The notes beneath the pieces are model-generated. The model saw only the letters and a program-made list of their open reading frames with translations, had not been told where the DNA came from and did not search any database. Positions 63,819-64,000 of a stretch of DNA of 64,000 bases are shown piece by piece (position 1 is the stretch's first letter; each line of letters starts with the position of its first letter). This stretch comes from Proteiniphilum propionicum (GTDB taxonomy: Bacteria > Bacteroidota > Bacteroidia > Bacteroidales > Dysgonomonadaceae): positions 1,550,001-1,614,000 of the forward strand of contig NZ_CP073586.1 in the NCBI RefSeq assembly GCF_022267555.1. The letters are read 5' to 3'. Made by a program: the position numbers and the translations under genes.

Positions 63819-63901
63819 TGAAAAAAACAAAGTTGTACTTTAGATATTCATGAAAAAACAAAGCTATACTTTAGATATTCATGAAAAATAATGTATCTTT
63901 G
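63819..63901. promoter_or_regulatory. Tandem 31-bp repeat with divergent -7 boxes
   Basis: Two copies of a unit near TGAAAAAACAAAG..TACTTTAGATATTCA (63819-63850 and 63851-63881), then a partial third. The minus-strand -7 box TAGCTTTG (63859-63866) would serve the export operon and plus-strand TATCTTTG (63894-63901) the gene at 63,941. Repeated sites at a divergent promoter suggest a regulator bound to them. Confidence 0.55.
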
Positions 63902-63940
63902 TAACGGTTTTACCCTGTTATTCACAAAAAACAAATCAGA

Positions 63941-64000
63941 ATGTTATCACGAAAAATAACAATTCAGGATGTAGAGAACGAAAGCATTTTTCTTTGGGGT
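63941..64000 (+). CDS. Start of a gene, probably DUF4143-type ATPase
   Basis: Only 20 codons are visible (MLSRKITIQDVENESIFLWG). The ENESIFLWG pattern precedes the P-loop of the AAA/DUF4143 ATPases common in Bacteroidetes, in which a glycine-rich loop and GKST follow. The window ends before that loop, so the assignment is tentative. It has a good -7 box 39 bp upstream. Confidence 0.6.
   Translation, partial: MLSRKITIQDVENESIFLWG

Noticed and set aside
1-64000. CRISPR array or complete insertion sequence
   Set aside because: No regularly spaced direct repeats with unique spacers and no transposase frame were seen; the only recombinase trace is the broken integrase start at 46.9 kb.

Overview
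The window looks like a Bacteroidales chromosome, perhaps of the Dysgonomonadaceae/Porphyromonadaceae kind. The family-level guess is inference. The order-level call rests on TAnnTTTG -7 promoter boxes ahead of many genes, weak Shine-Dalgarno signals, TlpA-type thioredoxin lipoproteins, DUF1080 proteins, and an adk-obgE-pgeF neighbourhood.

Positions 1 to about 35,430 are a tailed prophage whose left end lies outside the window. Nearly all its genes run on the minus strand. From high to low coordinates the order is: CI/Cro-like switch (33.4-34.1 kb); early and replication genes with a LuxR-type regulator, a DnaA-like HTH protein, ASCH-like proteins and a VapE/VirE-type ATPase (27.5-33.4 kb); a possible iteron origin (27.25-27.41 kb); head genes (S49 prohead protease, scaffold-fused capsid, packaging proteins, terminase; 19.0-27.2 kb); an accessory block (16.8-18.6 kb); a second repressor unit (15.7-16.8 kb); a protease moron (14.0-15.5 kb); portal, head-tail and tail genes with the tape measure (6.7-14.0 kb); a lysis cassette with amidase and a one-piece spanin (5.1-6.7 kb); and tail-tip genes ending in a tail protein that carries a polysaccharide-deacetylase domain (1-3.8 kb).

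The most unusual item is a 152-bp element present twice, at 18,480-18,631 and 35,167-35,318, about 94% identical. Each copy has its own promoter, a compact structured RNA of about 100 nt, and a terminator-like helix ending about a dozen bases before a start codon. Each leads a unit encoding a DEDDh exonuclease fused to a BRCT domain. One of these exonucleases is membrane-anchored. The proteins have diverged strongly while the RNA has not. Beside the second copy is a decayed fragment of a terminase gene, so the right edge of the prophage is a relic of a related phage.

Positions 35.6-46.6 kb are host housekeeping genes: adk, obgE, pgeF, a superoxide dismutase with a lipoprotein signal, ftsH, rsfS, a double DUF1080 lipoprotein, ribF, mltG and tRNA-Ser(GCU). 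Just beyond the tRNA lies a broken tyrosine-integrase start, the scar of another integrated element.

Positions 47.4-63.8 kb form one minus-strand export locus: a MacA-like adaptor, three intact and one broken FtsX/MacB-type permease, one ATPase, and three TlpA-like thioredoxin proteins, one interrupted by an in-frame TGA. The window ends in the first 20 codons of a plus-strand gene, probably a DUF4143-type ATPase.
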